Source: Pseudoxanthobacter soli DSM 19599 (lineage in GTDB: Bacteria > Pseudomonadota > Alphaproteobacteria > Rhizobiales > Segnochrobactraceae). From it: a stretch of DNA of 64,000 nucleotides. The notes under the pieces are model-generated. The model was not told the DNA's origin. It ran no database searches and saw only the letters and a list, made by a program, of their open reading frames with translations. The stretch spans positions 124,001-188,000 of the forward strand of contig NZ_FRXO01000004.1 of NCBI RefSeq assembly GCF_900148505.1, read 5' to 3'. The position numbers and the translations under genes were made by a program. The stretch's first letter is position 1. Every line of letters starts with the position of its first letter. Shown here in pieces: positions 9,278 through 18,471 of the stretch.

Positions 9278-10657
9278 ATGATCGAGTCTTATGCCGCCCG
9301 CCTTCATGCCGAAAGGGCCCTTCTTCCGGAAGGGTGGGCGGAGCATGTCACGATCGCCATCGCCGAGGACGGCACGATCGCGGACGTCTCCGTCGGTGGT
9401 GACGGGGCGGGGGCGGAAAAGGTCGCCGGGCCGCTGGTTCCGGCGATGCCGAACCTGCACAGCCACGCCTTCCAGCGCGCCATGGCCGGCCTTGCCGAGG
9501 TCGCCTCCGGCGGGGCCGACAGCTTCTGGTCCTGGCGGGACACGATGTATCGCATCGTCGGCGCAATCGGGCCTGACGATGTCGAGGCCATCGCGGCCAA
9601 GCTGTTCGTCGAGCTTCTGAAGGGCGGCTTCGGCTCCATTGCCGAGTTTCATTATCTCCATCATGCCCCAGGCGGCGCGTTCTATGCCGACCGCGGCGAA
9701 CTCGCCCGCCGCATTCTCGCGGCGTCGTCGCGCGCGGGCATCGGCATGACGCTGCTGCCGGTGTTCTATGCCCACGCCGATTTCGGCGGCGTGCCGCCGA
9801 ATGCCGGGCAGGCGCGGTTCGTCCACGGCGTCGACGACTATCTGCGGCTGGTGGGTTCGCTGGAGCGCGACGTCGCCGATGCCGGCGCGCGGCTCGGCGT
9901 CGCGATCCATTCGCTGCGGGCGGCGACGCCGGACGAAATGGACGCCGTGCTCGCCGACCGGACGGGCAAGGGGCCGATCCACATCCACATCGCCGAACAG
10001 CCGCGCGAGGTGGAAAGCTGCCTTGCCTGGAGCGGTCGGCGTCCCGTCGAGTTCCTGTTCGACCGCTTCGCCGTCGATGCCGACTGGTGCCTTGTCCACG
10101 CCACCCACATCGACGCGGTTGAATGCGCCGCCATCGCCACCTCCGGTGCGATCGCGGGTCTTTGCCCGGCGACGGAGGCCAATCTCGGCGACGGCCTCTT
10201 TCCGGCGACGGACTATCGCGACCGCGGCGGTGCCTTCGGGATCGGCACCGACAGCCATGTCGCGACCACCGTCGCGGAGGAACTGCGCACACTGGAATAT
10301 GGTCAGCGGCTGCGCGACCTGCAGCGCAACCGCCTTGCGGACGGCCCTGGCCGCTCGGTCGGGCGCAGCCTGTTCGATGCGGCGACGGCGGGTGGCGCGC
10401 GGGCGCTCGGCCGGCCGGGCGCCGCCATCGCACCGGGCCTTCCGGCGGATCTCGTCGTGCTCGACGGCGCCAATCCGTTCATCGCGACCTCGCGCGGCGA
10501 TGCGGTTCTGGATCGCTGGATGTTCGCTCTCGGCGACCGCGCGGTGCGCGACGTGATGGTGGGCGGTGCCTGGCAGATCCGGGAGGGTCGCCACGCCCGC
10601 GACGAAGAGATCGATCGCGCCTTCGCCGGCGTGCTCGAACGGCTGGCGTCCATCTGA
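9278..10657 (+). CDS. hutF: Formimidoylglutamate deiminase HutF
   Basis: Converts N-formimino-L-glutamate to N-formyl-L-glutamate and ammonia; HutG then completes the route. Amidohydrolase superfamily, 459 residues. Zinc motif HSH at 61-63, then IHIHIAEQ, LVHATHID and GTDSHV supply the other metal and catalytic positions expected of this fold. The gene opens the rightward arm of the cluster, directly downstream of a HutC-type site. Confidence 0.96.
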   Translation: MIESYAARLHAERALLPEGWAEHVTIAIAEDGTIADVSVGGDGAGAEKVAGPLVPAMPNLHSHAFQRAMAGLAEVASGGADSFWSWRDTMYRIVGAIGPDDVEAIAAKLFVELLKGGFGSIAEFHYLHHAPGGAFYADRGELARRILAASSRAGIGMTLLPVFYAHADFGGVPPNAGQARFVHGVDDYLRLVGSLERDVADAGARLGVAIHSLRAATPDEMDAVLADRTGKGPIHIHIAEQPREVESCLAWSGRRPVEFLFDRFAVDADWCLVHATHIDAVECAAIATSGAIAGLCPATEANLGDGLFPATDYRDRGGAFGIGTDSHVATTVAEELRTLEYGQRLRDLQRNRLADGPGRSVGRSLFDAATAGGARALGRPGAAIAPGLPADLVVLDGANPFIATSRGDAVLDRWMFALGDRAVRDVMVGGAWQIREGRHARDEEIDRAFAGVLERLASI

Positions 10658-10802
10658 GGGAGACATCGGCCGCCTGGGAAAAGACCACGGCTTTCGCCGG
10701 GGTCGGAATGAGTGACGAGGGCGAAGCCATCGCCCCGGCAGCGCGATACGGCGCTCACGAACAACACCGCAAACGACGGACCAGACAGAAGGGGATCTGA
10801 AG

Positions 10803-11654
10803 ATGACCAACCGCAGGCATTTCCTCAACGCCATCGCCGCGATCGGCCTCGGCGTGCTCGCGCTTCCGGGCGTTGCCGCCGCGAAGGAATGGAAGACCGT
10901 CACGATCGCGCTCGAGGGCGCCTATGCGCCGTGGAACCTGACCAATCCCGACGGCAGCCTGGACGGCTTCGAGCCGGAACTCGCCAAATATCTCTGCGCC
11001 CACGCCAAGCTCGACTGCAAGCTGATCCCGCAGGATTGGGACGGCATGATCGCGGCCCTGAACGCCGGCAAGTTCGACGTCATCATGGACGCGCTGTCGA
11101 TCACCGACGAGCGCAAGCAGGTGATCGATTTCTCGATCCCCTACGCCGCCACCCACGCCGCCTTCGCCGCCACCAAGGACAGCGCCTTCGCCAATGCCGC
11201 CGGCACGGGCACGGTGGTGAAGTTCACCCCGGAACTGACCGACGCCAAGCCGACCATCGAGGCGCTGCGCCAGAAGTTCAAGGGCGCGACCATCGGCATC
11301 CAGGCCGCGACGGTCTACGCGAAGTTCATCTATGACAACTTCGGCGATATCGCCACGGTGCGCGAATACAAGACCGGCGGCGAGCGCGATCTCGACCTGG
11401 AGACGGGGCGTCTCGATCTCGCGTTCGACGACGCGGTCTACCTGCTCTCGGCCTTCGAGAAGGCCAATGGCTCCCTCGCCTTCACCGGTCCTGAAGTCGG
11501 CGGCACCATCTTCGGCGTCGGCGAGGGCCTCGGCCTGCGCAAGTCCGATCCCGAGCTGAAGGCCAAGTTCGACGAGGCCATCAAGGCCGCGCTCGCCGAT
11601 GGCACGATCAAGACGCTGTCGATGAAGTGGTTCAAGACCGACGTCACGCCCTGA
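10803..11654 (+). CDS. Amino-acid ABC transporter substrate-binding protein (histidine/LAO type)
   Basis: Periplasmic binding protein of the HisJ/ArgT family, 283 residues, with a signal peptide ending near residue 26 (GVAAAKEW). Family blocks GFEPELAKYLC, KFDVIMDALSITDERKQVIDFSIPY and a C-terminal KWFKTDV are present. AAGGGG lies before the start. Its place between hutF and the lyase genes makes histidine, urocanate or a related compound the likely substrate, but specificity is inferred from context only. Confidence 0.9.
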   Translation: MTNRRHFLNAIAAIGLGVLALPGVAAAKEWKTVTIALEGAYAPWNLTNPDGSLDGFEPELAKYLCAHAKLDCKLIPQDWDGMIAALNAGKFDVIMDALSITDERKQVIDFSIPYAATHAAFAATKDSAFANAAGTGTVVKFTPELTDAKPTIEALRQKFKGATIGIQAATVYAKFIYDNFGDIATVREYKTGGERDLDLETGRLDLAFDDAVYLLSAFEKANGSLAFTGPEVGGTIFGVGEGLGLRKSDPELKAKFDEAIKAALADGTIKTLSMKWFKTDVTP

Positions 11655-11669
11655 GGCCAGCGACCGCCG

Positions 11670-11694
11670 CCCGCCCGGACCGGATCCGGGCGGG
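11670..11694 (+). terminator. Hairpin between binding-protein and permease genes
   Basis: CCCGCCCGGA and TCCGGGCGGG form a 10-bp stem with a 5-base loop 16 bases after the binding-protein stop. No T run follows, so it more likely protects the upstream mRNA or attenuates read-through than stops transcription fully. Confidence 0.6.
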
Positions 11695-11812
11695 TGGTGA
11701 AAAGAGCGGTTGAATCCGGCGTGAAGTCCGGAAAGCTGGACGCCGGCCCGGCGAGCCCGTCGGCCGCAGGCAAGTCGAACGCGCTCCATGTTCGCGCGCA
11801 GAGGGGGAGGCG

Positions 11813-12535
11813 ATGTCGATCCTGGATTTGCTGGGGTTCGGCCCCAAGGGATGGGGCGGGCTTCTGCTCGTCGCGGCCCTGACGACGCTCGCCGTGACCC
11901 TGACGGCGCTCGCGATCGGTGCGGTCATCGGCACGCTCGTGACGGCGATGAAGCTTGCCCGCTCGCGGGTGCTGCGCGTCGTCGCCACCGCCTACACGAC
12001 CGTGTTCCGCGGCGTGCCGGAACTTCTGGTGATCTATCTCATCTATTTCGGCGGTTCGAGCGCGGTGACGGCGGCGGGCCACTGGCTGGGCGTCGAGGGC
12101 TTTCTCGGGATGCCGTCCTTCATCGCCGGTGCACTTGCGGTCGGCCTGATCGCCGGCGCCTACGAGGCGGAAGTGTTCCGCGGGGCCTATCTCGCGATCC
12201 CGCTCGGCGAAATCGAGGCGGCGAAGGCCGTCGGCATGCCGACCTTCATGCGGCTTCGGCGCATTATCCTGCCTCAGGTGCTGCGCACGGCGATCCCGGG
12301 CCTCGGCAATGTCTGGCAGCTGAGCCTGAAGGACAGCGCGCTGGTGTCCGTGACCGGCCTTGCGGATCTCATGCGGACGAGCCAGGTCGCCGCCGGCTCC
12401 ACCCGGCAATATTTCCTGTTCTTCATCGTGGGCGGCGCGCTCTACCTCATTCTCACCAGCCTGTCGGATCGCATCTTCACGGGCGCTGAAAAGCGCACCC
12501 AGAAGAGCATGGCCGGCGATCTCGGACGGGTGTGA
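11813..12535 (+). CDS. Amino-acid ABC transporter permease (HisQ type)
   Basis: Inner-membrane permease of the histidine/arginine importer family, 240 residues with about five hydrophobic segments. The EAA loop that docks the ATPase reads AAKAVGMPTFMRLRRI. GGGGGAGG precedes the ATG. It forms the importer with the permease and ATPase genes downstream; the next start lies at or 3 bases after its stop. Confidence 0.92.
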   Translation: MSILDLLGFGPKGWGGLLLVAALTTLAVTLTALAIGAVIGTLVTAMKLARSRVLRVVATAYTTVFRGVPELLVIYLIYFGGSSAVTAAGHWLGVEGFLGMPSFIAGALAVGLIAGAYEAEVFRGAYLAIPLGEIEAAKAVGMPTFMRLRRIILPQVLRTAIPGLGNVWQLSLKDSALVSVTGLADLMRTSQVAAGSTRQYFLFFIVGGALYLILTSLSDRIFTGAEKRTQKSMAGDLGRV

Positions 12536-12537
12536 CC

Positions 12538-13242
12538 ATGGATGTCGCCTTCCTTCTCTCGACCATGGGCACCCTGATCGCGGCGGTGCCGACGACGCTC
12601 GGCCTGTTCGTGCTCTCGATCGTTTTCGGTTGCATGCTGGCACTGGTCGTCGTGTGGATGCGGGTGGCCGGCGGGCCGGTGCTGAGCCGCTTCGCACGCG
12701 TCTACGTGTTCGTGTTCCGCGGCTCGCCGCTGCTGATTCAGATGTTCCTGGTTTTCTACGGCCTCGGCCAGTTCGCGGTGATCCGGCAGTCGCCGCTGTG
12801 GCCGGCGCTGCGCGAGCCGTTCTTCTGCGCGGTGCTGTCGCTGGCGCTGTGCAATGCCGGCTATTCGGCGGAGATCTTCCGCGCCGGGCTGAAGGCAGTC
12901 TCGCCGCGCGAGATCGCGGCCGGCCGCGCCATCGGCATGTCGGGCTTCCTGCTGGTGCGCCGGATCATCGCCCCCATCGCGCTGCGCCACGCGCTGCCGG
13001 CCTATTCGACCGAGATCGTGCTGATGGTGAAATCCACCGCGCTCGCGAGCCTCGTGACGGTGTGGGAAGTGACCGGCGTCGCCCAGCGGCTGATCTCGCA
13101 CACCTACCGCACCATGGAGGTGTTCCTCTGTGCGGCGGCGATCTACCTCATCCTCAACTTCGTCCTTCTTCAGGCGATGGCCTATCTCGAATACCGGCTC
13201 TCGGCCCATCGCCGCGCGCCGGCCATCGCCACCGGGCATTGA
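12538..13242 (+). CDS. Amino-acid ABC transporter permease (HisM type)
   Basis: Second membrane subunit of the importer, 234 residues, with hydrophobic segments and the EAA-type loop AAGRAIGMSGFLLVRRI. The ATG at 12538 follows the upstream stop by 2 bases; a GTG at 12532 overlapping that stop is an alternative and adds two residues. It pairs with the permease before it as a heterodimer. Confidence 0.92.
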   Translation: MDVAFLLSTMGTLIAAVPTTLGLFVLSIVFGCMLALVVVWMRVAGGPVLSRFARVYVFVFRGSPLLIQMFLVFYGLGQFAVIRQSPLWPALREPFFCAVLSLALCNAGYSAEIFRAGLKAVSPREIAAGRAIGMSGFLLVRRIIAPIALRHALPAYSTEIVLMVKSTALASLVTVWEVTGVAQRLISHTYRTMEVFLCAAAIYLILNFVLLQAMAYLEYRLSAHRRAPAIATGH

Positions 13243-13268
13243 GCGCACCATTTCCGCAGGAGGCTTCC

Positions 13269-14039
13269 ATGTCCCGTCCCACCCGCCTTTCGATCTCCGG
13301 CCTCCGCAAATCCTTCGGCAACCACGAGGTGCTGCGCGGCATTTCGTTCGACGCCCACGACGGGGACGTGATCTCGCTGCTCGGCTCCTCCGGCTCCGGA
13401 AAGTCGACCCTGCTTCGATGCATCAACCTGCTCGAGATTCCGGATGCCGGCGACATCACCGTCGACGGGGAGCTGATCCGGCTCGAGAAGCGCCGGGGCC
13501 GCACGGTGCCGTCGAGCCAGCGGCAGGTCGACCGCATCCGCACCGAACTCGGCATGGTGTTCCAGTCGTTCAATCTCTGGTCGCACATGACGATCCTTCA
13601 GAACGTCATCGAGGGGCCGGTGCACGTGCTGAAGCGCCCGCGGGCGGAGTGCATCGCCGAAGCCGAGGCGCTTCTGGAGAAGGTCGGCCTTGCGGACCGG
13701 CGCGACTATTACCCGGCGCATCTCTCCGGCGGCCAGCAGCAGCGCGCCGCGATCGCGCGGGCGCTTGCGATGAAGCCGAAGGCGATGCTGTTCGACGAGC
13801 CGACCTCCGCGCTCGACCCGGAGCTGGTCGGCGAGGTGCTGCGCGTCATGCGCGGCCTCGCGGAGGAGGGCATGACCATGCTGGTCGTGACCCACGAGAT
13901 GAACTTCGCCCGCAACGTCTCGAACCGAGTGATCTATCTGAACGACGGATCCGTGGACTGCGAGGGCACGCCGGACGAGGTCTTCGGCGACGGCGCCTCG
14001 CCGCGCTTCCGCCAGTTCATCGGCACGGTTCACGCGTGA
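13269..14039 (+). CDS. Amino-acid ABC transporter ATP-binding protein (HisP type)
   Basis: Cytoplasmic ATPase of the importer, 256 residues. Walker A GSSGSGKST at 39-47, signature LSGGQQQR, Walker B LFDEPTSALDPE, and the H-loop in VVTHEMNFAR. An insertion around RGRTVPSSQRQVDRIRTELGMVFQ is typical of the HisP group. AGGAGG lies directly upstream of the ATG. Confidence 0.95.
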   Translation: MSRPTRLSISGLRKSFGNHEVLRGISFDAHDGDVISLLGSSGSGKSTLLRCINLLEIPDAGDITVDGELIRLEKRRGRTVPSSQRQVDRIRTELGMVFQSFNLWSHMTILQNVIEGPVHVLKRPRAECIAEAEALLEKVGLADRRDYYPAHLSGGQQQRAAIARALAMKPKAMLFDEPTSALDPELVGEVLRVMRGLAEEGMTMLVVTHEMNFARNVSNRVIYLNDGSVDCEGTPDEVFGDGASPRFRQFIGTVHA

Positions 14040-14096
14040 GAGGAGAGCCGCCGGGGCCGCCGGGGACCGGGGGCATTGGAACCGGGGGCGCTGGAC

Positions 14097-15629
14097 ATGA
14101 CGATCACCCTTGATAACGCACTCGGCTGGCGGGACGTCGCGGCGGTCGCCCGCGGAAGCGCGCTTGCGCTGTCGCCGGCCGCCTGGACGCGGATCGCGAA
14201 CGCGAACACGCTCGTTGCCGCCATCGTGGAGCGCGGCATTCGCGCCTACGGCGTCAACACCGGCGTCGGCGCGCTGTCCGACACCGTGGTCGACCGCCCG
14301 CAGCAGCGGCGCCTGTCGCGGAACCTGCTGATGAGCCATGCCTGCGGTGTCGGCGAGCCGCTCGGTGCCGAGGCGGTGCGGGCGATCATCGCGGCCGAGA
14401 TCAACAATTTCGCCCACGGCCGCTCCGGGGTTCGAACCGAGGTGGTGGCGACGCTCGCCGGGCTTCTCGAACACGGCATCGTGCCGGAGGTGCCGGCACG
14501 AGGATCCGTCGGCTACCTGACCCACGCCGCCCATATCGGCCTCGTCCTGATCGGCGAGGGCAGGGCGGTGGTCGGCGGCGACACGGTCGCCGGTGGCGAT
14601 GCCCTGGCCGCGGCGGGTTTAGCGCCGCTGGTGCTGGAGGCGAAGGAGGGGCTCAGCCTCGTCAACGGCACACCGTGCTCGACGGGGCTCGCCTGCCTCG
14701 CCCTGGCGCGGACGGAGCGGTTGCTGCTCGTCGCCGATGCGGTGGCGGCTCTCAGTCTGGAGGCGCTCGGCGCGCAGATGGCGGCGTTCGAGGCGGACGT
14801 GCTGGCCGCCCGGGTGTCGCCGGGCCTCAAAGAGTCCGGGGAGGTGATCCGGACGTTGCTTACCGGCAGCCGGATCATCCAGGCGGCCCAGGGCGCACGT
14901 ACACAGGATGCGCTGAGCCTGCGTGCTGTACCGCATGTGCATGGTGCCGCGCGGGATACATTCGAAAACGCCTGTACGGTCGTCGATCGCGAGTTGCAGT
15001 CTGTCACGGACAACCCGATCCTGTCCGGCACACCGGAGGCGCCGGTGGTGTCGTCCGAGGCCCATGCGGTCGCTCCCGCACTGGCCCACGCGATGGATTC
15101 CCTCGCAATTGCGGTGGCGCAGGTCGCAGCCATGGCCGAACGGCGCCTCGACCGGTTGGTGAACCCGCTGGTCAGTCGTCTGCCGCCTTTTCTGGCAGCG
15201 GATGCCGGTTCCTGTTCCGGTTATATGATCGCTCAATATACCGCTGCGGCGCTCGTCGGCGAGAATCGCCGGCTTGCCGCGCCGGCGAGCCTCGACGGCG
15301 GCATCACCTCCGCGCTGCAGGAGGATTTTCTCGCCCACCCGACGGCGGCGGCGACGAAGATCCAGACGATCATCGACAATTGCGAGCGCATCCTCGGCAT
15401 CGAACTGCTCGCGGCGGTCGATGCCGGCGATCTGAGGGGCGATGCTGCGGACTGCGCGCCGGGAACGGCTGCGCTTCGCGCTCAGGTTCGCGCCGTCGCC
15501 GCACCCTATCGCGATGACCGGCCGATGGCCGACCATCTTGCCCGGGGTTTCGACCTCGTGCGCGGCGGGCTTTCAATCGCCCGACCCTCGACAGGCCAGC
15601 CCCCGATTGCCAGCGGAGCCTCCTCATGA
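14097..15629 (+). CDS. Histidine/aromatic ammonia-lyase family paralog lacking the MIO triad
   Basis: 510 residues of the HAL/PAL fold. The substrate-loop tyrosine motif YGVNTGVG (51-58), [25 protein letters not shown] and VTDNPI are kept. The Ala-Ser-Gly triad that cyclises to the MIO electrophile in active lyases is missing. After GSVG (136-139) the sequence reads YLTHAAH instead of [10 protein letters not shown], a loop about three residues shorter. It is therefore unlikely to be a classical MIO ammonia-lyase. It overlaps hutI by 4 bases (ATGA) and sits with the importer, suggesting a role tied to histidine-related substrates. Frame and codon use look normal, so it is not an obvious pseudogene. 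Confidence 0.85.
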   Translation: MTITLDNALGWRDVAAVARGSALALSPAAWTRIANANTLVAAIVERGIRAYGVNTGVGALSDTVVDRPQQRRLSRNLLMSHACGVGEPLGAEAVRAIIAAEINNFAHGRSGVRTEVVATLAGLLEHGIVPEVPARGSVGYLTHAAHIGLVLIGEGRAVVGGDTVAGGDALAAAGLAPLVLEAKEGLSLVNGTPCSTGLACLALARTERLLLVADAVAALSLEALGAQMAAFEADVLAARVSPGLKESGEVIRTLLTGSRIIQAAQGARTQDALSLRAVPHVHGAARDTFENACTVVDRELQSVTDNPILSGTPEAPVVSSEAHAVAPALAHAMDSLAIAVAQVAAMAERRLDRLVNPLVSRLPPFLAADAGSCSGYMIAQYTAAALVGENRRLAAPASLDGGITSALQEDFLAHPTAAATKIQTIIDNCERILGIELLAAVDAGDLRGDAADCAPGTAALRAQVRAVAAPYRDDRPMADHLARGFDLVRGGLSIARPSTGQPPIASGASS

Positions 15630-16840
15630 CGCGGTTCGTCGACACGCTCTGGACCGGTGCCCGGCTCGCGACGCTCGATCCTCAAAGGCCGGGGCTCGGG
15701 ATCGTCGAGGACGGCGCGATCGCCGCCAGGGACGGCCGCATCGTCTTCGCCGGGCCGCACGGCGACCTGCCGGGCGACATCGACGCCGCTGTCTGCGAGG
15801 ATCTGGACGGCCGCTGGGTGACGCCGGGCCTGATCGATTGCCACACCCATCTCGTCCACGGCGGCGACCGGGCGATGGAATTCGAGATGCGTTTGGCCGG
15901 CGAGAGCTACGAGGCGATCGCGGCCGCGGGCGGCGGCATTCTCTCCACCGTCAACGCCACCCGCCGCGCGAGCGAGGCCGATCTGGTGGCCTCCGCGCTG
16001 CCGCGGCTCGACGCGCTGCTTGCCGAGGGCGTCACGACGGTCGAGGTGAAATCGGGCTACGGCCTCGATGAGGCGGCCGAGCGCAGGATGCTCGGGGCGG
16101 CCCGCGATCTCGCCGGAGCACGCCGCGTCCGGGTGGCGACCACCTATCTCGGCGCCCACGCCGTGCCGCCGGAGTTCAAGCAGGATCGCGCCGGCTATCT
16201 CGATCTCGTCTGCGAGCGGATGATCCCGGCGCTGGCTGCGGAGGGGCTCGCGGACGCGGTCGACGGCTTCTGCGAGGGTATCGCCTTCCAGCCCGACGAG
16301 ATCGCGCGGGTGTTCACCGCGGCCCAGGCCGCAGGCCTGCCGGTCAAGCTTCATGCGGACCAGTTGTCCGATCTCTCGGGCGCGGCGCTTGCCGCGCGCT
16401 TCGGCGCGCTGTCGGCCGATCATCTGGAATATACGAGCGAGGCCGGCGCTGAGGCGATGGCCGCGGCGGGGACGGTCGCGGTGATCCTGCCGGGGGCGTT
16501 CTACGTGCTGCGCGAGCGGCAGGCGCCGCCGATCGAAGCCTTCCGCCGCCATGGCGTGCCGATGGCGGTCGCCACCGACTGCAATCCCGGCACGGCGCCG
16601 ATCACGTCGCTGCTGACCACCATGAACATGGCCGCGACGCTGTTCCGAATGACGGTCGGAGAATGCCTCGCCGGCGTGACCCGCGAGGCGGCCCGCGCCC
16701 TCGGCCGCGCCGACGAGGTCGGCACCATCGAAGCGGGCAAGGCATGCGACCTTGCCATCTGGAACATCGAGCGGCCGGCTGAACTCGTCTACCGCATCGG
16801 CTTCAATCCGCTCCATCGCAGGATATTTGCAGGATCATGA
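15626..16840 (+). CDS. hutI: Imidazolonepropionase HutI
   Basis: Opens the ring of 4-imidazolone-5-propionate to N-formimino-glutamate, the third step of histidine degradation. Amidohydrolase fold, 404 residues. Metal motif HTH at 73-75 ([10 protein letters not shown]), KLHADQLSD, and [10 protein letters not shown] near the C-terminal part. Start and stop both overlap neighbours by 4 bases (ATGA), so it is tightly coupled to the MIO-less lyase and to hutH. Confidence 0.97.
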   Translation: MTRFVDTLWTGARLATLDPQRPGLGIVEDGAIAARDGRIVFAGPHGDLPGDIDAAVCEDLDGRWVTPGLIDCHTHLVHGGDRAMEFEMRLAGESYEAIAAAGGGILSTVNATRRASEADLVASALPRLDALLAEGVTTVEVKSGYGLDEAAERRMLGAARDLAGARRVRVATTYLGAHAVPPEFKQDRAGYLDLVCERMIPALAAEGLADAVDGFCEGIAFQPDEIARVFTAAQAAGLPVKLHADQLSDLSGAALAARFGALSADHLEYTSEAGAEAMAAAGTVAVILPGAFYVLRERQAPPIEAFRRHGVPMAVATDCNPGTAPITSLLTTMNMAATLFRMTVGECLAGVTREAARALGRADEVGTIEAGKACDLAIWNIERPAELVYRIGFNPLHRRIFAGS

Positions 16841-18384
16841 CCACGCTCGTCCTGAATGCGGGGGATGTCCCGCTGGCAACCTGGCGCGCCCTCTATTTCG
16901 GCGCCCGCCCGATGCTCGATCCGGCGTGCCGGCCGGCGGTGGAACGCGCAGCGGAAACCGTCGCGGCCATCGTCGCCAAGGGCGACCCGGTCTACGGGAT
17001 CAACACGGGCTTCGGGAAACTCGCGAGCGTGCGCATTCCCGATGCCGATCTCGCGCGGCTCCAGCGCAACATCGTCATCTCCCATGCCGCGGGCGTGGGC
17101 GAGCCGCTGCCGGCCGCGGTCGTGAGGCTCGTGCTTGCGCTGAAGCTCGCGAGCCTCGCGCAGGGGGCATCCGGCGTGCGGTGGGCGGTGATCGAGCGGC
17201 TTTCGACCTGTCTCGATGCCGACCTGCTGCCGCTGATCCCGGCCCAGGGCTCCGTCGGCGCCTCGGGTGACCTCGCGCCCTTGTCGCACCTCGCGGCAGC
17301 GTTGATGCTGGGCGTGGGCGAAGCATCGCTCAAGGGCGAGACGATGCCGGCCTCCGAGGCGCTTCTGCGCGCGGGGCTGAAGCCGCTCGATCTCGGTGCC
17401 AAGGAAGGCCTCGCCCTTCTCAACGGCACTCAGGTCTCGACCGGGCTCGCGCTCGCCGGGCTGTTCGAGGCTGAGCAGGTGTTCCAGGCGGCGCTCGTCA
17501 CCGGCGCGCTGGCGACCGATGCCGCGCGCGGTTCCGACGGGCCGTTCGACCCGCGCATCCACGCCGTGCGGCGGCATCACGGGCAGATCGCGGTGGCGGA
17601 CGCACTGCGCCACCTGATGGCGGGAAGCCCGATCCGCGCCTCCCATCTCGTTGGCGACGAGCGCGTTCAGGACCCCTATTGTGTGCGCTGCCAGCCGCAG
17701 GTGATGGGAGCCTGTCTCGATCTTTTGCGACAGGCCGCGACGACGCTCGGCGTGGAGGCGAACGCGGTCTCCGACAATCCGCTGGTGTTTCCGGACGAGG
17801 GCGACGTCATCTCCGGCGGCAATTTCCATGCCGAGCCGGTGGCGTTCGCCGCCGACATGATCGCGCTGGCGCTGTGCGAAATCGGCTCCATCACCGAGCG
17901 GCGGATCGCGATGCTGGTCGACCCGGCGCTTTCCGGCCTGCCAGCGTTCCTGACGCCACAGCCGGGGCTGAATTCCGGCTTCATGATCCCGCAGGTCACC
18001 GCGGCGGCACTCGTCTCGGAGAACAAGCAGAAGGCTCATCCCGCGAGCGTCGATTCCATCCCGACCTCCGCGAACCAGGAAGACCATGTTTCCATGGCGA
18101 CCCACGGCGCACGGCGCCTGCTGCCGATGGCGGAGAACGTGGTGCAGGTCGTCGCCATCGAACTGCTCGCCGCAGCGCAGGGTTGCGATTTCCACGCACC
18201 GCTCGCATCGAGTCCGGCGCTGGAGCGTGTGCGGGATGCGGTGAGAGAGGTGGTGCCGACGCTGATCGAGGACCGGTTCTTCGCGCCCGACATCGCTTCG
18301 GCGGCGGGGCTGGTGCGCTCCGGCAGGCTCAATCTGGCGACGGGCCTCGCGCTGCCAGGCGTCGCGCTGCCGGGACTTGGCTGA
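16837..18384 (+). CDS. hutH: Histidine ammonia-lyase HutH
   Basis: Deaminates histidine to urocanate, the first step of the pathway. 515 residues. The MIO-forming Ala-Ser-Gly triad is at 142-144 inside [12 protein letters not shown], the same numbering as Pseudomonas HutH, and the catalytic-loop tyrosine is in YGINTGFG (53-60). [14 protein letters not shown] and the lysine-rich [10 protein letters not shown] are further signatures. It overlaps hutI by 4 bases. This is the catalytically competent copy of the two paralogs. Confidence 0.97.
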   Translation: MTTLVLNAGDVPLATWRALYFGARPMLDPACRPAVERAAETVAAIVAKGDPVYGINTGFGKLASVRIPDADLARLQRNIVISHAAGVGEPLPAAVVRLVLALKLASLAQGASGVRWAVIERLSTCLDADLLPLIPAQGSVGASGDLAPLSHLAAALMLGVGEASLKGETMPASEALLRAGLKPLDLGAKEGLALLNGTQVSTGLALAGLFEAEQVFQAALVTGALATDAARGSDGPFDPRIHAVRRHHGQIAVADALRHLMAGSPIRASHLVGDERVQDPYCVRCQPQVMGACLDLLRQAATTLGVEANAVSDNPLVFPDEGDVISGGNFHAEPVAFAADMIALALCEIGSITERRIAMLVDPALSGLPAFLTPQPGLNSGFMIPQVTAAALVSENKQKAHPASVDSIPTSANQEDHVSMATHGARRLLPMAENVVQVVAIELLAAAQGCDFHAPLASSPALERVRDAVREVVPTLIEDRFFAPDIASAAGLVRSGRLNLATGLALPGVALPGLG

Positions 18385-18471
18385 CAGCAGCAAGCCGGGG
18401 CAAACCCGAGCTCGCGGCGGTTGAAGCGGACAATTCGCCCGGTCGGGACCGATGCGGGCAGGAGACAGGAT

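Noticed and set aside
14505-14545. Frameshift deleting the MIO triad of the HutH paralog
   Set aside because: The sequence is in frame throughout, and the replaced loop is only about three residues shorter, with conserved flanks. It looks like a distinct family rather than a damaged hutH.
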